Positions 21,285-33,240 are shown, numbered from the stretch's first letter. The stretch: DNA of 36,059 nt from JANNGC01 sp043757045 (GCA_043757045.1 JAYVQC010000045.1:1-36059), one strand, 5' to 3'. Notes: generated from the letters alone by a model not told the origin. Program-made: numbers and translations.

Positions 21285-23588
21285 ATGCGCGCACATTTTG
21301 TCCGGGGCGGATTTCTGTTCGGCACTCTGACCACCCTCATCGCTGCGCCGGGCGACGAACGCTGGAGCCGGGAATTCCATGCGCCCGATTTCGGAACGGT
21401 GAACGCGGTGGCCTACACGCCGGGCGGTGATTTGATTTGCGGGGGAGCTTTTAGCGGCATCGCCGGCGTCGCCGGCACGGCCAACATCGCCCGGTGGGAC
21501 GGCACGAACTGGAACAGCTTGGGCAACGGACTGGCGAGCGGGACGGTGTACGCCGTGCTTCCGGTGGGGAATGATATTTACATGGGCGGCGTCTTCACTT
21601 CGGTGCAGGGGCAGAGCATCACCAACCTGGCCCGGTGGGACGGCACGAACTGGTCGCCAGTGGGCGGCGGCTTGACGGGTGGTTCCGTGCGCTCACTCAC
21701 ATGGCACGAGGGAAACCTGATCGCGGGCGGCTTGTTCACGAGCGCGGGCGGCGCTCCGGTTGCTTACATCGCGGCTTGGAATGGAACCAGTTGGAGTTCT
21801 CTGGCGGGCGGCATGCAGGCGTCGAGTCCATCGGGTTCCGCAGTACCCGTCGGCTGCCTGCTGAGTTTTAATGGCTCGTTGTGGGCTGGCGGCATCTTCT
21901 TCCGCGCAGGCGGAGTGGACGCGAACAACATCGCGCGATGGAACGGCGTCGGTTGGTCTTCCCTGGGCACCGGCGCGAACAACGGAACAGCCGGACTCGT
22001 CGGGGCGTTGGCCGGAGCTACCAATGGAACCCTGTTCGTCGGCGGCAGCTTCGCCACCGCAGGCAGCAACACCGTAAACAACATCGCCGCCTGGGATGGC
22101 AGCACCTGGTCGGCGCTCAACGGTGGTGTGAGGGATCCCTTCTCCTTCGTCGCGGGCGTCGGCGGCCTCTTGGTTTCAGGATCGGATTTGTTGGTCAGCG
22201 GAAATATTACCCAAGCGGGCGGAATAACCGTGCGCGGACTGGCCCGGTGGACTGGTTCAGCGTGGACGGCGGTGGAGTACCCGGGACGGCATCCAGCCTC
22301 GCGCATTGCCGGCCACGGTTCTCGCATGGTGGTGGCGGGCCGGCTGCTGAGCATGATGGTGCCATCGGGCCGGAACGGGTTGATTCAATTCGACGGCGCA
22401 CGCTGGTCCATCCTCGGCGACAGCATCGCAGGGACCACGGAAACGCCGATTGGCCGGACCGTGTCCGCGCTTCATGGGAAGGTGCAGTTGAGCGGCAGCT
22501 TCGCCGTGTCCGACGGCAGCGGGCAGCGCCCGACCGTGGCGGAGTGGGACGGAAGGATCTGGTCGGAAATGGGTGACGGCTTGCGCGTCGCAACTTTGGA
22601 TGACTGGCACGTCCACGATTTCATCCAACGCAATGGATTGATTCACGCCGCCGGGCCGATGGGGAACGTAATGGTTTTCAGCAACAATGCTTGGACCGCC
22701 CTCGCTCCTCTGCCGGGCGAGGCGTTGTCACTCGCAGAATTTCGCGGCGAACTCTTCAGCGGACACGCGGCGGGAATTTCACGGTGGATGGGTGCTGGCT
22801 GGACGAACGTGGGCCTCGGCGTGGGCGGCGCGGTAAATGTTCTGCTGGCGCTGGGTGATAATCTCTACGCCGGCGGGAGTTTCACCACGGCGGGCGGGAG
22901 CGCAGCCAACAACATCGCGCGCTGGGACGGGACGAACTGGTTCCCGCTCGGGCAGGGCGTGGACAGTCCGGTGCGCGCGCTGGTCCGCTGGCAGGGGCAG
23001 CTCGTGGCGGGCGGCAGTTTTTTCTTCGCAGGACAAAATTTTGCGTTCGGCGTGGCCCGGTGGGATGGTGCCCAATTGCATCCGCTGGGCGAGGGTCTCG
23101 GCGATGGCCCGCCGCTGTCGGAAGTTCGTGCCCTCACCGTGACGCCTGGGGGACAGCTTTTCGCGGGCGGCAATTTCTCCCAGTCCGGCCCAACAAACGC
23201 CATAAGCAACATCGCCGGGTGGAACGGCACGAACTGGAACGGACTCGGCAGCGGCGTCAACGCGCGCGTCCGGAGCCTGGCGGCGGATGAGAACGACCTC
23301 TTTGTCACGGGCGATTTCACGACCGCAGGAAATGTCCAAAGCTTGCGATTCGCCCGCTGGCGTTATCCGCAAAACCTCCGCGTGGAACTCGCCGCACCGA
23401 CCAACGGGCCGGAGATTTCACTGCTCGCCCGGGGCGAAATTGGCAGCCGCTTCGCCGTGGAGCACTCAGCGGACTTGACGATCTGGACGACCCTTTTCAC
23501 CAACTCGCTGCTTGCCAACCCGGGTTCCGTTCCGGTGGCGACGAACGGGGTGCCTTTCCGTTTTTTCCGTCTGCGGTCGGTGCCGTAG
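21285..23588 (+). CDS. Secreted repeat protein (Rax2-like/β-propeller type)
   Basis: 767 aa with a signal peptide (FVRGGFLFGTLTTLIAAP, about 6-22). The body contains about a dozen repeats of 45-50 residues with the pattern GGxFTSAGG…NIARWDGTNWxxLGxGxxxxVxAL, for example FTTAGGSAANNIARWDGTNW. This pattern is shared by bacterial propeller-like surface proteins and fungal Rax2 and probably forms one or two β-propellers. The last 60 residues form the same C-terminal module as the NHL protein at 926-2095 (FAVEHSADLTIW … FRFFRLRSVP). Function is unknown; cell-surface binding or adhesion is a guess. No catalytic motif is visible. Confidence 0.8.
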   Translation: MRAHFVRGGFLFGTLTTLIAAPGDERWSREFHAPDFGTVNAVAYTPGGDLICGGAFSGIAGVAGTANIARWDGTNWNSLGNGLASGTVYAVLPVGNDIYMGGVFTSVQGQSITNLARWDGTNWSPVGGGLTGGSVRSLTWHEGNLIAGGLFTSAGGAPVAYIAAWNGTSWSSLAGGMQASSPSGSAVPVGCLLSFNGSLWAGGIFFRAGGVDANNIARWNGVGWSSLGTGANNGTAGLVGALAGATNGTLFVGGSFATAGSNTVNNIAAWDGSTWSALNGGVRDPFSFVAGVGGLLVSGSDLLVSGNITQAGGITVRGLARWTGSAWTAVEYPGRHPASRIAGHGSRMVVAGRLLSMMVPSGRNGLIQFDGARWSILGDSIAGTTETPIGRTVSALHGKVQLSGSFAVSDGSGQRPTVAEWDGRIWSEMGDGLRVATLDDWHVHDFIQRNGLIHAAGPMGNVMVFSNNAWTALAPLPGEALSLAEFRGELFSGHAAGISRWMGAGWTNVGLGVGGAVNVLLALGDNLYAGGSFTTAGGSAANNIARWDGTNWFPLGQGVDSPVRALVRWQGQLVAGGSFFFAGQNFAFGVARWDGAQLHPLGEGLGDGPPLSEVRALTVTPGGQLFAGGNFSQSGPTNAISNIAGWNGTNWNGLGSGVNARVRSLAADENDLFVTGDFTTAGNVQSLRFARWRYPQNLRVELAAPTNGPEISLLARGEIGSRFAVEHSADLTIWTTLFTNSLLANPGSVPVATNGVPFRFFRLRSVP

Positions 23589-23599
23589 TGGTGCATCTC

Positions 23600-23644
23600 G
23601 CCAGTCCCGCCATCCCAAAGCGGCGCTGAAGCGACCGCACTCCA
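23600..23644. repeat. 45-bp dispersed repeat, copy 1
   Basis: GCCAGTCC, then AAAGCGGCGCTGAAGCGACC followed by GCACTCCA. It matches 36015-36058 with a few differences and one indel; the core also occurs at 34511-34532. The core is an imperfect palindrome. Confidence 0.75.
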
Positions 23645-23749
23645 TACGCTCCGCGCGTGACCAGGCGTGTGATGCTGTGCGTCAGGATTTGGAGTAGGCT
23701 CGCGCTGCAAGCAAAGATGAACGCTCCCCTCCTCGGCGACATTTCACCT

Positions 23750-23778
23750 TTGACCGCATCGCCACGCATCGCGATAAA
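23750..23778 (+). promoter_or_regulatory. Putative tyrS promoter
   Basis: TTGACC (23750-23755), 17-nt spacer, GATAAA (23773-23778), then 11 nt to the ATG at 23790. The predicted transcript starts only a few bases before the ATG and carries no Shine-Dalgarno. Confidence 0.5.
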
Positions 23779-23789
23779 TCGCGCCTCAA

Positions 23790-25064
23790 ATGGACATCAT
23801 TGCCGAACTCCAGTGGCGCGGGTTGCTCGCGGATTGCACCGACCTGGAGGCGCTCTCGAAGCGCCTCGCCACGCCCACCACGCTCTATTGCGGCTTCGAT
23901 CCGACGGCGGATTCGTTGCACGTCGGCAATCTCGTGCCGTTGCTCGCGCTGCGCCGCTTTCAACTCGCCGGTCACTCGCCCATCGCGCTGGCGGGCGGCG
24001 CGACCGGTTGCATCGGCGACCCGAGCGGCAAGGCCAGTGAGCGGCAGTTGCTCACGCGCGAGCTGATTGACCACAACATCGCGTGCATCAAGACGCAACT
24101 CGCCTCCGTGCTCGACTTCGAGACGACGGTGAATCCCGCGCGCCTCGTGGACAACGCGAGCTGGACCGCGCCCATCACGTTCATTGATTTCCTGCGCGAC
24201 ATCGGCAAGCACTTCTCGGTCAACCAGATGATTCAAAAGGAATCCGTGCGCGCGCGCATGGAGGACCGCGAAGTCGGCATCAGCTACACCGAGTTCAGCT
24301 ACCAGTTGTTGCAAGCGTTTGATTTTTGCCACCTGCGGAAAGAGTCAAACTGCGAACTGCAAGTCGGCGCGACCGACCAGTGGGGCAACATCACCGCCGG
24401 CACCGACCTGTGCCGCAAGAAGCTCGGGGTGCCCGTGTGGGGACTCACCTTTCCGCTCATGACGAAGGCCGACGGCACGAAGTACGGCAAGACCGCCAGC
24501 GGGGCGGTCTATCTCGATGCGAAGAAGACGAGTCCGTATCGCTTCTACCAGTTCTTCATCCAGCTCGAAGATGGCGACGTGCTGAAGATTGCCAAGATGC
24601 TCTCCTTCGCCGACCAGGCGAAGATCGCGGAACTCGAACAGCAGCACACCGCCAACCCCGGCGCGCGCGCTCCGCACAAGTTCATCGCCCGCGAACTCAC
24701 CGAACTCATCCACGGCGCGACTGCCGCCGACGACGCCGTGCGCGCGAGCGACGTGCTCTTCGGCGGCGGACTCGACGGTATTTCCGAACGCACCTTCAAC
24801 GACCTCGTGGGCGAAGTTCCTTCCAAGGAAATCGAGCGAGCGCAACTCGACGGCGCAGGCGTGCTGCTCGTGGACTTGCTCGTCCCCGGCCTGTGTCCAT
24901 CGAAAGGCCAGGCGCGCAAAGACATCGAGCAAGGCGGCATCAACATCAACAACGTGCGGGAGTCGAACGCGGCGCGTGCGGTGACGAGCGCCGACCTGCT
25001 CTTCGGCAAGCACCTGCTCCTGCGCAAAGGCAAGCGCAACTACACGGTGGTGACGGTAAAATAA
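23790..25064 (+). CDS. tyrS: Tyrosyl-tRNA synthetase
   Basis: 424 aa, normal for bacterial TyrS. Class I synthetase charging tRNA-Tyr. The HIGH-equivalent is DSLHVGNL (HVGN at 44-47), the tyrosine pocket includes YCGFDPTA, and the tRNA/ATP region has GISYTEFSYQLLQAFDF and VGATDQWGNITAGTDL. The KMSKS-equivalent is KYGKT at about 231-235. A C-terminal S4-like RNA-binding domain (QARKDIEQGGININN … LLRKGKRNYTVV) completes it. All motifs are intact. No T-box or other leader structure is visible, and the short leader leaves no space for one. Confidence 0.97.
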   Translation: MDIIAELQWRGLLADCTDLEALSKRLATPTTLYCGFDPTADSLHVGNLVPLLALRRFQLAGHSPIALAGGATGCIGDPSGKASERQLLTRELIDHNIACIKTQLASVLDFETTVNPARLVDNASWTAPITFIDFLRDIGKHFSVNQMIQKESVRARMEDREVGISYTEFSYQLLQAFDFCHLRKESNCELQVGATDQWGNITAGTDLCRKKLGVPVWGLTFPLMTKADGTKYGKTASGAVYLDAKKTSPYRFYQFFIQLEDGDVLKIAKMLSFADQAKIAELEQQHTANPGARAPHKFIARELTELIHGATAADDAVRASDVLFGGGLDGISERTFNDLVGEVPSKEIERAQLDGAGVLLVDLLVPGLCPSKGQARKDIEQGGININNVRESNAARAVTSADLLFGKHLLLRKGKRNYTVVTVK

Positions 25065-25275
25065 GTGCGTGAACCTTCCTGTTCGTCGTTCCAAATCATC
25101 TGGTCCCAGGTTCCACCACCGCCCTGCCCTGTTCAGAGCCAGGGCCGTGTCCAGATGCGCCTCGCCGGCCGGCCGGATCAGCGACAATTCTCACAAACCA
25201 TCGGCGTAATTCTTGATTGGCTTGCGGCGTCTGGCTCACGCAGTCTCAAATAAATTCTCGAACTGGAAAAATGAC

Positions 25276-28191
25276 ATGAAACGATTGCTCACCCTGATCG
25301 TGGCGCTGCTCGCCACGGCTTTGTCTCACGCCGCGACCGGCCCGATCCGTGTCCTGCACCTCGGCAAGGACGGCACCGACTCCGCGCGCCACGCGCACGT
25401 CCTGATGCGCGACCTGGGGCGGGACGCCATCTGGTTTGATTACACCGCCGACGCGCGCGTGGTGACGCCGGAGTGGATCGGGAAGTTCGATGTCGTGCTG
25501 CTCGATGCGGCGAAGGAGGACTTCAAATCACTGAACGGCGTGGACGCGAAGAAACTCGTGACGCTACCCGCCGGTGACGATGCGAAAGCTCTCGTGCAGT
25601 CCGTGCGCGACGCGGTGCTCGTGGCCGTGGGCGACGCTCGGAAGAAAGATTGGGAAGCGTTCCTCGCCCAGCGTGAACCCGAAAAGCGCGAGCCAAATCC
25701 CAATGTGGCCAATTACGAACGCCGCGCGGAAGCCATCACGTTTGTGGAACCTCTCTCGGTGAAGGGCAGCAAGGAGCGCACGCAGGTCGCGCCGGATTTG
25801 CGCCTCGAAATTTTTGCCAGCGAGCCGGACATCGCCAAGCCCATTGCCTTTGCCTTCGATGAGCGCGGGCGCTGCTGGGTGGCGGAGACGCGCGATTATC
25901 CACACGGCGTGCAGCGCACGGGCGAGGGCAATGACAGCATCAAAATTTGCGAAGACACCGATGGCGACGGCAAGGCCGACAAGTTCACCGTGTTCGCCGA
26001 CAAGTTGAACATCCCGACCAGCCTCGTCTTCGTGAACGGCGGCATCATCGTCTCGCAGCCGCCGCGCTTCCTGTTCCTGAAAGACACGGACGGCGACGGC
26101 AAGGCCGACGTGCGCCAGGAAATCCTGACCGGCTGGGGCATCGGCGACACGCACGCGCAGGCGAACAACTTGCACTACGGCCACGACAACTGGATCTACG
26201 GCTGCGTGGGCTACTCCGGTTTCAACGGCGAGGTTGGCGGCAAGTCGCTGCGTTTCGCGCAAGGCACGTATCGTTTCAAGGCCGATGGCTCGGCGCTCGA
26301 ATTTCTGCACCAGTTCTCGAACAACTCCTGGGGCCAGAGCGCGAATGACGCGGGCGACCAGTTCGGCGGCACCGCGAACGGAGCGCCGATTTTCTACGGC
26401 GGCATTCCCGCCAGCGCCGCGCCTGCTGGCGTGCGTGTGATGAGCGCGAAGAAGATCAACCTCGTGGATACGTGCCACACCATCACGCCGAACTTCCGGC
26501 AGGTGGACGTGATGGGCGGCTTCACGGCGGCGGCGGGCAGCGCGTTTATTTACTCGGCGAATTTGCCCGCACGTCTGCAAGGCATGGCGATGGTCTGCGA
26601 GCCGACGATGAAGAACATCACGCTCATGGATGTGCAGCCCAAGGGCGCGGGCTACGTCGCGAAGGATGGCTTCAATCTCGTCGCCAGCAGCGATGAATGG
26701 ATGTCACCGGTGTTCAGCGAAGTCGGCCCCGACGGCGCGGTGTGGTTTGCCGACTGGCAGAATTTCATCATCCAGCACAACCCCACGCCGAGCGTGCAGC
26801 GCGGTGGCTACAACGCCCGCACCGGCGTCGGTGGCGCGCACGAAAATCCGCTGCGCGATCACGCGCGCGGCCGCATCTACCGCGTCGTGTGGGAGAAGGC
26901 GCAGAAGCCGGCGATCACATCACTGGCGGGCGCGAGCACGGAGACGCTGGTCAACGCGCTCTCGACGGACAATCCGCTCTGGCGTCTGACCGCGCAGCGT
27001 CTGCTCGTGGAAGGCAAGAAGGCGGACGCCACGGAGTCATTGAAGAAAGTTGTGACTGCGACGAATGCCAACGTGGGCGCGCTGCACGCCCTCTGGACGT
27101 TGCACGGTCTCGGCGCGCTGGATGACAAGACGCATCTCGCGGGACTGCTCGCCAAGGACGCGCGCGTCCGCCGCGCGGCCACGCGCGCGCTCGGCAACGA
27201 TGACCGCGCGAAGACGCTCTACTTCAGCGCCAGCGTCGTGACCGACCCTGATCTCATCACGCGCCAGACGGCGTTCCTGAAGCTCGGCGATTTCGCTACC
27301 ACGAAGGAAATTCAAAACATCGTCGTGAGCCTCGCCAAGAATTCCACTTACAAATCCGACGAGTGGTTGAACGAGACGACGCGCCTGCTGCTCAAGAAAC
27401 ACCAGGCGGACAATTTCAAGGAAGGCCCGAATCTGCTGCCGAATCCCGGTCTGGAAACGGTCGGCGCGAATGGACTGCCTGAAGGCTGGAAACGGCGCAA
27501 TTACGGCAACAGCCCCGGCACCACGGGCGCAGAGTGGACCGTGGTCACTGGCGAGAGCAACGTCCACGGGGGCGAGCGCGCGTTGCGCTGCACCTCGCGC
27601 GGCGACGCGGACACGAGCTTCTACACCGACGTGGAGTTGAAGCCGAACACGATGTATCGCCTGAGCGGCTGGGTGAAGGCGCGCGGCGGGCTGCGGGGCA
27701 AAATCAGTTTCAACGATCACCTCGGACGCGCAGAAACCGAACAGGTGCGCCGCGACGGCGACTGGACTCTCGTGGAAGTGGAGTACAACAGCGGCAACGT
27801 CACGAAGACGAGCATCAACCTCCTCCACGTCGCGCGCGGTGACGGTTACTTCGACGATGTGAAACTGTGTGAACTGATTTCCACGGACACACCCGTGGGC
27901 GAAATCATCGGCGTCGCCAAGCGTGGCGACGAAATTTTCCACAACCACGTCGCACGCTGCGTCCTCTGCCACATGCTGAAAGGCCAGGGCAGCGTCGTCG
28001 GTCCCGCGCTCGACGGCATCGCCACGCGCGCCACCCCGCAATACATCAAGGAGAGCCTGCTCGAACCGAGCAAAGTGATCGCGAAAGGTTTCGAGGGCGG
28101 CGGCGAAATTTCCCCGATGCCACCAATGGCCGACATCTTCAGCCCGCAGGAACTGGAGGACATCCAGGCCTTCTTGCAGACGCTGAAGTAG
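25276..28191 (+). CDS. Multidomain PVC-type dehydrogenase-like protein with cytochrome c domain
   Basis: 971 aa from ATG 25276, signal peptide MKRLLTLIVALLATALSHAA. Residues about 22-100 resemble a shortened ThuA-like domain (IRVLHLGKDGTDSARHAHVL). From about 168 the PVC-specific membrane-bound dehydrogenase domain begins (LRLEIFASEPDIAKPIAFAF), carrying two calcium-loop motifs DTDGDGKAD. After about 560 a HEAT-like helical region follows, then a carbohydrate-binding-like β module (about 718-880, NPGLETVGANGLPEGWK). The end is a cytochrome c domain with CVLCH at 895-899 and a Met-rich ligand region (SPMPPM) near 948. It probably acts in the periplasm, oxidising a carbohydrate and passing electrons to the heme; the substrate is unknown. 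Confidence 0.88.
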   Translation: MKRLLTLIVALLATALSHAATGPIRVLHLGKDGTDSARHAHVLMRDLGRDAIWFDYTADARVVTPEWIGKFDVVLLDAAKEDFKSLNGVDAKKLVTLPAGDDAKALVQSVRDAVLVAVGDARKKDWEAFLAQREPEKREPNPNVANYERRAEAITFVEPLSVKGSKERTQVAPDLRLEIFASEPDIAKPIAFAFDERGRCWVAETRDYPHGVQRTGEGNDSIKICEDTDGDGKADKFTVFADKLNIPTSLVFVNGGIIVSQPPRFLFLKDTDGDGKADVRQEILTGWGIGDTHAQANNLHYGHDNWIYGCVGYSGFNGEVGGKSLRFAQGTYRFKADGSALEFLHQFSNNSWGQSANDAGDQFGGTANGAPIFYGGIPASAAPAGVRVMSAKKINLVDTCHTITPNFRQVDVMGGFTAAAGSAFIYSANLPARLQGMAMVCEPTMKNITLMDVQPKGAGYVAKDGFNLVASSDEWMSPVFSEVGPDGAVWFADWQNFIIQHNPTPSVQRGGYNARTGVGGAHENPLRDHARGRIYRVVWEKAQKPAITSLAGASTETLVNALSTDNPLWRLTAQRLLVEGKKADATESLKKVVTATNANVGALHALWTLHGLGALDDKTHLAGLLAKDARVRRAATRALGNDDRAKTLYFSASVVTDPDLITRQTAFLKLGDFATTKEIQNIVVSLAKNSTYKSDEWLNETTRLLLKKHQADNFKEGPNLLPNPGLETVGANGLPEGWKRRNYGNSPGTTGAEWTVVTGESNVHGGERALRCTSRGDADTSFYTDVELKPNTMYRLSGWVKARGGLRGKISFNDHLGRAETEQVRRDGDWTLVEVEYNSGNVTKTSINLLHVARGDGYFDDVKLCELISTDTPVGEIIGVAKRGDEIFHNHVARCVLCHMLKGQGSVVGPALDGIATRATPQYIKESLLEPSKVIAKGFEGGGEISPMPPMADIFSPQELEDIQAFLQTLK

Positions 28192-28215
28192 GCCCAGCGC
28201 CAAGGCGCACGCTAC

Positions 28216-29427
28216 CTACCAACGCCGGCGCGGCGGCGGCTCAGGCCGGTCCGGCGCGGTCGAGGTGAACTTCACCACGCGCTGTTCCTCGAAGCGTTTG
28301 AGTTCTTGCTTCAGCGAGCCGATGCGTTCGCCTGCTTTCTGCGCGAGCGAATGGTTGGGGAACAATTCCACGATGCGTTGCAGGGTCACGGCGGCGGCTT
28401 CGGTCTGGCCGGTGAGTTCAATTTGCAAATCGGCCAGCAGATTCAGCCAGCGCCCGATGTGCCGGGGGGATTCACCGGGCTGGGCCACGAGCAGTTCGAT
28501 TTGCTCGGCGGCGAAATCAATCCGGCCGTAGATGCGCGCGTAGAGCACGGCCAGTCGCTCGCGCGCCTCCTGATCCTGCGGATGCACTTCGAGATGCGCG
28601 ACCAGTTGCTTCGTCTCCTCCTTCGGGTCCTGGACTTTGGGAAGCAGATGTTCCTGTGATTTCAACAGGCCGAGATACTCGACGCCGGGCTTCATCTTCA
28701 CCGTGGACGGCTCGTGCGCGGCGACGAGCTGCTCGGTGCTGGCGAGATGCGCGATGCGGTTCGCGGCCACGCGCTCGAACTCGGTCTCCGGCAGCATCTC
28801 ACGAATTTTCTCCAGCGTCTGCCGCGCGGCCTCGGCGTCCTGCGCGTATTTGAGCTGCCAGTCCGCCAGCGTGTTCAGCGCGTAGGCAAGGTTGGTCGGA
28901 GATTGTTTCGGCTGGGCGCAGAGCCGATGCACGTCGGTTTCCGCAGCCGTGAGGTCGTTCAGATTTTCCGCGTGGATTTCCGCGATCATCATGTGGCCGG
29001 TGAAGTCATTCGGGAATTTCTGCAACTGCTCCTGAATGGCATAGAGCGACTCGCGATACTTGCCGCGCTGGCGCAAACCCTCGGCGGTGGAATAGAGCGG
29101 CACTGGATCAGGTTCTTCGCTTCCACCGTCGAGCGCAGAGAGGAGCGGGCTGAACAAAACGTGAGCAATGCTCGGTGCCCAGACGAGGGAGAGAATGATT
29201 CCTACCGCGACGCAGACGAACGGCACGACCAGCGCCACACCGCCGCCTGCCGTGTCCCTGGCAAACCAAATCAGCCCGCCGCCCACGACCAGCGTGACGA
29301 GCCACTTCACGACCAGCCGCGTGGGGTCTTCAGATTTTTTCAGCGCGCGGACGAAGGTGTAGATGATGAGTCCAACGATGCCGAGAACCACAAACGCAAG
29401 CAGAGCAAGGCGAAGTGGCTGCGACAT
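28216..29427 (-). CDS. Membrane protein with TPR-like repeats
   Basis: 403 aa. Three hydrophobic helices lie in the first 95 residues (LRLALLAFVVLGIVGLIIYTF; VVKWLVTLVVGGGLIWFA; GVALVVPFVCVAVGIILSLVW). A long cytoplasmic or periplasmic helical region with TPR-like units follows (AEGLRQRGKYRESLYAIQEQLQKFPNDFTGH, and later GQTEAAAVTLQRIVELFPNHSLAQKAGERI). The tail is basic and proline-rich. No enzyme motif. The start follows the stop of the upstream sorting-like gene by 3 nt (TGA-gcc-ATG), so it is the last gene of the hsp20-lon operon. Confidence 0.75.
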   Translation of the reverse strand: MSQPLRLALLAFVVLGIVGLIIYTFVRALKKSEDPTRLVVKWLVTLVVGGGLIWFARDTAGGGVALVVPFVCVAVGIILSLVWAPSIAHVLFSPLLSALDGGSEEPDPVPLYSTAEGLRQRGKYRESLYAIQEQLQKFPNDFTGHMMIAEIHAENLNDLTAAETDVHRLCAQPKQSPTNLAYALNTLADWQLKYAQDAEAARQTLEKIREMLPETEFERVAANRIAHLASTEQLVAAHEPSTVKMKPGVEYLGLLKSQEHLLPKVQDPKEETKQLVAHLEVHPQDQEARERLAVLYARIYGRIDFAAEQIELLVAQPGESPRHIGRWLNLLADLQIELTGQTEAAAVTLQRIVELFPNHSLAQKAGERIGSLKQELKRFEEQRVVKFTSTAPDRPEPPPRRRW

Positions 29428-29430
29428 GGC

Positions 29431-30320
29431 TCACCTTTCGTGGAAATGGAAGCGCAGCCGGGTGCTGGTCCGGGCGCGCACGTTGCGGATTTCCATTTCG
29501 CGCACTTCCCAGCGGCCCGCGATGCGCTCGAAATCCTTGATCTCAAATTCTTTCAGCAGCCCCTTGCGGTCGTACGCCTCGGCCATGAGCACGCCGGGCG
29601 TGCCTTCCGCGCGGGCTTCCTGCGGAATCCAAGAGAGCACGTTGGTGTAGAGCGTGACGAGCGCCGGGCGGCTCTCCAGCACGTCGCAGCCCTGGCTTTT
29701 GCGCATCTGACGAAAGGCGAGCGACTGGATGGGCCAGTGATAGAATTCGAGACCCAGATCAATCAGCGCAAAGTCGGAGCCAGCGAAATGGTTCGTCGCG
29801 ATGTCGCCCCGAAAAATCGTCACGCGCTCGCCCTGTCGCCACTCGTATTGATTCGGCTCGCCGGGAACATGGAGGATGGTCAGCACTTCCGCCGGTGCGT
29901 TGGTCGGGTGCGCCTCGTAAATCGAAGTCCAATTACTGCTCGTAACGCTGACGGTGCTCTTCAGCGGCACTTCGCGCGCGAGCTGGCCAGGCGCGGTGAG
30001 CCGCAGCGTGGCGGTGAGGCTCGTGTTCTCCGCCGGAGCCACGGCGCGCAGTTCGCGCGCGAGCTTCTGGCCTTCGACAGCATCGTTGATGGGCACCGGC
30101 GCGGCGGCATGAGAGCCATGACCGAACGCCAAGGCCAGCAACGCGAACGCCACGACCACGGAGCGCGGGCTTTTAGCCCGCAGCAATGCTCCCATTTTGA
30201 AGGCGCAAGAACTTGCGGACGCCACCGGACGTTTCACGTTGCTGCGGGTTAAAAACCCGTGCTCCGGGGCGGCGGCGTTCGCCGCCGCTTCTGACTCGGA
30301 GGACATTTTCGGACTCGCCT

Positions 30321-30324
<4 letters not shown>
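29431..30324 (-). CDS. Outer-membrane lipoprotein-sorting-like secreted protein
   Basis: 297 aa from ATG 30324, whose ATGA overlaps the lon stop. The signal core (SVVVAFALLALAFGHGSHAA) appears only after about 50 residues because a REP-pair element (30160-30265) lies inside the N-terminal coding region; an internal ATG at 30195 would give a normal-length signal peptide. The mature part, with TATLRLTAPGQLAREVPLKSTV, NQYEWRQGERVTIFRGD and a C-terminal β-rich end (WEVREMEIRNVRARTSTRLRF), fits the LolA/LolB-like lipoprotein-sorting fold. The specific ligand is unknown. It is flanked by lon and a TPR membrane protein in one operon. Confidence 0.65.
30160..30265. repeat. Paired inverted REP-like element inside a coding sequence
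   Basis: GGAGCGCGGGC-tttta-GCCCGCAGC (30160-30183) faces GCTGCGGGTTAAAAACCCGT plus GCTCC (30241-30265). It is the same family as 13621-13726. It lies within the N-terminal codons of the lipoprotein-sorting-like gene without closing the frame. Confidence 0.8.
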
Positions 30325-32747
<2,423 letters not shown>

Positions 32748-32782
32748 GTGAATGCGGCAACCCTTGAACCCGAACGAACCTC

Positions 32783-33181
32783 CTACTTCTTCTGGCCCGA
32801 ATAAATCGCGACGCGCTTGGCTTGGGCGATCTCGCCCTGCGGCACGTCAATGCGCAAAAATCCGTTTTGGTAAGCTGCCTTGGCCTGACTTAAATCGTAA
32901 CCCGGCGGGAGTTCAATCACGCTTTGAAAGGAACCGTAATTGATTTCCATGACGAGGAACTTGCACTTCGGTGCGCGGCAGCCGTCGGGACGATGGCCGG
33001 TGATGGTCAACCGGTTGCGCTCGACGGTCAGTTCCAAATCTTCTTTGCGCATCCCGGCCAGTTCGACCTTGATGACGAGCGCGTCCTCCGTGACGTAAAC
33101 GTCGGTGTTGGGGACCCAGTGAGATTCGACAGTCTTGTCCCCGGTGCGGCCAGGACGCCAATTGTAGAGCGACGTGTTCAC
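32783..33181 (-). CDS. Hsp20/α-crystallin family small heat-shock protein
   Basis: 132 aa from GTG 33181. The α-crystallin domain occupies most of it: NTDVYVTEDALVIKVELAGMRKEDLELTVERNRLTITGHR, then FQSVIELPPGYDLSQAKAAYQNGFLRIDVP with the G-x-L motif. ATP-independent holdase that keeps unfolding proteins soluble. It is the first gene of an operon with lon (35 nt between), linking a holdase to a AAA+ protease. The promoter is TTGCGC-17-TAGCTT with a leader of about 25 nt. An unusual pair of cysteines sits in GCRAPKCKF between strands. Confidence 0.9.
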   Translation of the reverse strand: MNTSLYNWRPGRTGDKTVESHWVPNTDVYVTEDALVIKVELAGMRKEDLELTVERNRLTITGHRPDGCRAPKCKFLVMEINYGSFQSVIELPPGYDLSQAKAAYQNGFLRIDVPQGEIAQAKRVAIYSGQKK

Positions 33182-33211
33182 GATTCGAACTTTTGGTGCG
33201 GTTGCGGGGCG

Positions 33212-33240
33212 AAGCTATCCCACGCCTTTCGCGCGCGCAA
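33212..33240 (-). promoter_or_regulatory. Promoter of the hsp20-lon operon
   Basis: On the minus strand TTGCGC (33240-33235), 17-nt spacer, TAGCTT (33217-33212), 30 nt before the GTG. The -10 is identical to that of the toxin-antitoxin operon. No CIRCE-type inverted repeat was noticed. Confidence 0.55.
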
